From Chromatiaceae bacterium (GTDB lineage Bacteria; Pseudomonadota; Gammaproteobacteria; Chromatiales; Chromatiaceae): DNA of 35,189 nt. Below the pieces are notes generated by a model, which saw nothing but the letters and a program-made list of their open reading frames with translations, was not told where the DNA came from and ran no database searches. Positions 34,539-35,189 of the stretch are shown in pieces (position 1 is the first letter of the stretch; each line of letters starts with the position of its first letter). Location of the stretch: NCBI GenBank assembly GCA_026984455.1, contig JALSSC010000071.1, positions 1-35,189 of the forward strand, in the 5' to 3' direction. Both the position numbers and the translations under genes were made by a program.

Positions 34539-34994
34539 TCAATATTCGGGTTCCAGACGGGCCTTGGCCACCTGACCCAGAGGAATCCTCCGGCATCCCG
34601 ACTCGTCTTCCAACAGCAGATCGTCATCTTCGACGCCCATCAAGATCCCTTTGAACCGCCTCCGCCCGTCCATAGGCGCGCGCAATTCGACCCGCGCCCG
34701 CCGACCGCGAAAACGGTCGAAATGAACCCGGTCGAAAAGCGGCCGGTCCAGACCCGGCGAGGAGACCTCCAGCTCATAACTGGCCTGGATCGGGTCGTCC
34801 ACGTTCAGCACCCCGATCAGTTGATGGCTAACCGCCGTGCAATCGTCCAGGGTGATCCCTCCTTCCCTGTCGATATACACGCGCAACAGCAGCCCTCCCC
34901 CCCGGGGAAAGAGTTCGACGCCCACCAACTCGTAACCCATGGCCTCCACCGGGCCACGGATCACTTCAGTCACTGTCTCGGGCGCCCTATGCAT
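34539..34994 (-). CDS. rimP: Ribosome maturation factor RimP
   Basis: The 151-residue protein assists 30S assembly. The N-terminal domain contains [20 protein letters not shown] followed by [17 protein letters not shown], and the Sm-like C-terminal domain begins after [15 protein letters not shown], the family signature. The ATG at 34994 has GGTGG about six bases upstream. It is the first gene of the rimP-nusA-infB-rbfA-truB operon. Its ribosome site lies only a few bases beyond the T-run of an intrinsic terminator (35010-35031), so expression is probably set by readthrough. Confidence 0.96.
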   Translation of the reverse strand: MHRAPETVTEVIRGPVEAMGYELVGVELFPRGGGLLLRVYIDREGGITLDDCTAVSHQLIGVLNVDDPIQASYELEVSSPGLDRPLFDRVHFDRFRGRRARVELRAPMDGRRRFKGILMGVEDDDLLLEDESGCRRIPLGQVAKARLEPEY

Positions 34995-35009
34995 AGATCC
35001 ACCGCAAAC

Positions 35010-35031
35010 AAAAAATGGGCCTGAGGCCCAT
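35010..35031 (-). terminator. Intrinsic terminator 2, directly ahead of rimP
   Basis: A 7-bp perfect stem (ATGGGCC / GGCCCAT, 35015-35031) with a 3-base loop is followed on the minus strand by TTTTTTG. The T-run ends only about 15 bases before the rimP start codon. Confidence 0.8.
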
Positions 35032-35068
35032 CCTGAAGTGAGCGGATCGGAGACCCGGCTCAGCCAAT

Positions 35069-35092
35069 AAAAAAACCCCACTACCTGGGGTT
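35069..35092 (-). terminator. Intrinsic terminator 1 in the rimP leader
   Basis: AACCCC (35087-35092 on the minus strand) pairs with GGGGTT (35074-35079) across the loop AGGTAGT, and seven T residues follow. It lies about 50 nt from the predicted transcription start. Confidence 0.85.
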
Positions 35093-35145
35093 CCCATCGG
35101 CGATGATGCCCTAGGCACCCGACCTCCGCCGCATGAATCCGAATG

Positions 35146-35175
35146 ATTATATAGGGGATCGCGCGGACTGCGCAA
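35146..35175 (-). promoter_or_regulatory. Sigma-70 promoter of the rimP operon
   Basis: On the minus strand TTGCGC (35175-35170) is followed after 18 bp by a perfect -10 hexamer TATAAT (35151-35146). Transcription would start near 35139. The A+T-rich -10 stands out in this G+C-rich setting. Confidence 0.75.
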
Positions 35176-35189
35176 GGAATGAACGATCT

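Larger units (their letters stand above)
34995..35139 (-). ncRNA. rimP leader RNA with two intrinsic terminators (putative attenuator)
   Basis: The expected transcript from the promoter at 35146-35175 has about 45 nt of leader, then terminator 1 (35069-35092), about 40 nt, terminator 2 (35010-35031) and the rimP ribosome site. A rimP leader attenuator has been described in gammaproteobacteria, and this arrangement agrees with it. Which factor controls readthrough is not visible from the sequence; NusA feedback is a reasonable inference. Confidence 0.6.

Noticed and set aside
1..35189. CRISPR array or defence system
   Set aside because: No regularly spaced direct repeats, cas-like genes or known defence genes were seen.

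Overview
The window is about 35 kb of GC-rich chromosome with the gene content of a gammaproteobacterium: a rimP-nusA-infB-rbfA-truB block, tamA-tamB, xseB-ispA and an exosortase/PEP-CTERM locus. The combination of menaquinone genes with an exosortase-A type exopolysaccharide system suggests an environmental, possibly Chromatiales-like lineage. That placement is inference; there is no rRNA gene here.

Layout. Positions 1-126 hold the end of an IS3-like element, followed by about 465 bp without genes and a tRNA-Leu(CAG). Positions 736-3644 (minus) carry ispA, xseB, a hotdog thioesterase and menC. A 164-bp palindromic element sits in the divergent gap before menF-menD (plus). The thioesterase, menC, menF and menD supply four menaquinone steps, while menB, menE, menH and menA are not in the window. 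Positions 6.9-11.5 kb hold accessory genes: a Sel1 protein, an inositol-monophosphatase-like enzyme, a lipoprotein, an AI-2E-type permease, and a nearly identical tandem pair of small membrane coiled-coil proteins.

From 11.6 to 28.9 kb the window is dominated by the exosortase/PEP-CTERM system: an O-antigen-ligase-like protein, two PEP-CTERM substrate proteins behind a sigma-54 type promoter, and a minus-strand operon with an EpsB-type sugar transferase, the kinase PrsK, the sigma-54 activator PrsR and the TPR protein PrsT. The exosortase itself is not present. tamA-tamB and a double-thioredoxin protein are embedded in the middle. The likely logic is that PrsK/PrsR, with RpoN, switch on the PEP-CTERM genes while the sugar transferase, ligase and PrsT serve export and surface attachment.

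The last 6 kb (minus) is the rimP-nusA-infB-rbfA-truB translation/transcription operon. A sigma-70 type promoter and two consecutive intrinsic terminators precede rimP, which looks like an attenuated leader. The usual rpsO is not found after truB; the eps/prs genes follow instead.

The most distinctive observations are the coding-conserved, flank-diverged duplicate pair, two palindrome-type in-frame insertions in tamB, the sigma-54 promoter linked to the local PrsR, the palindromic element between the men operons, a PrsT without a lipobox cysteine, and the double-terminator rimP leader.
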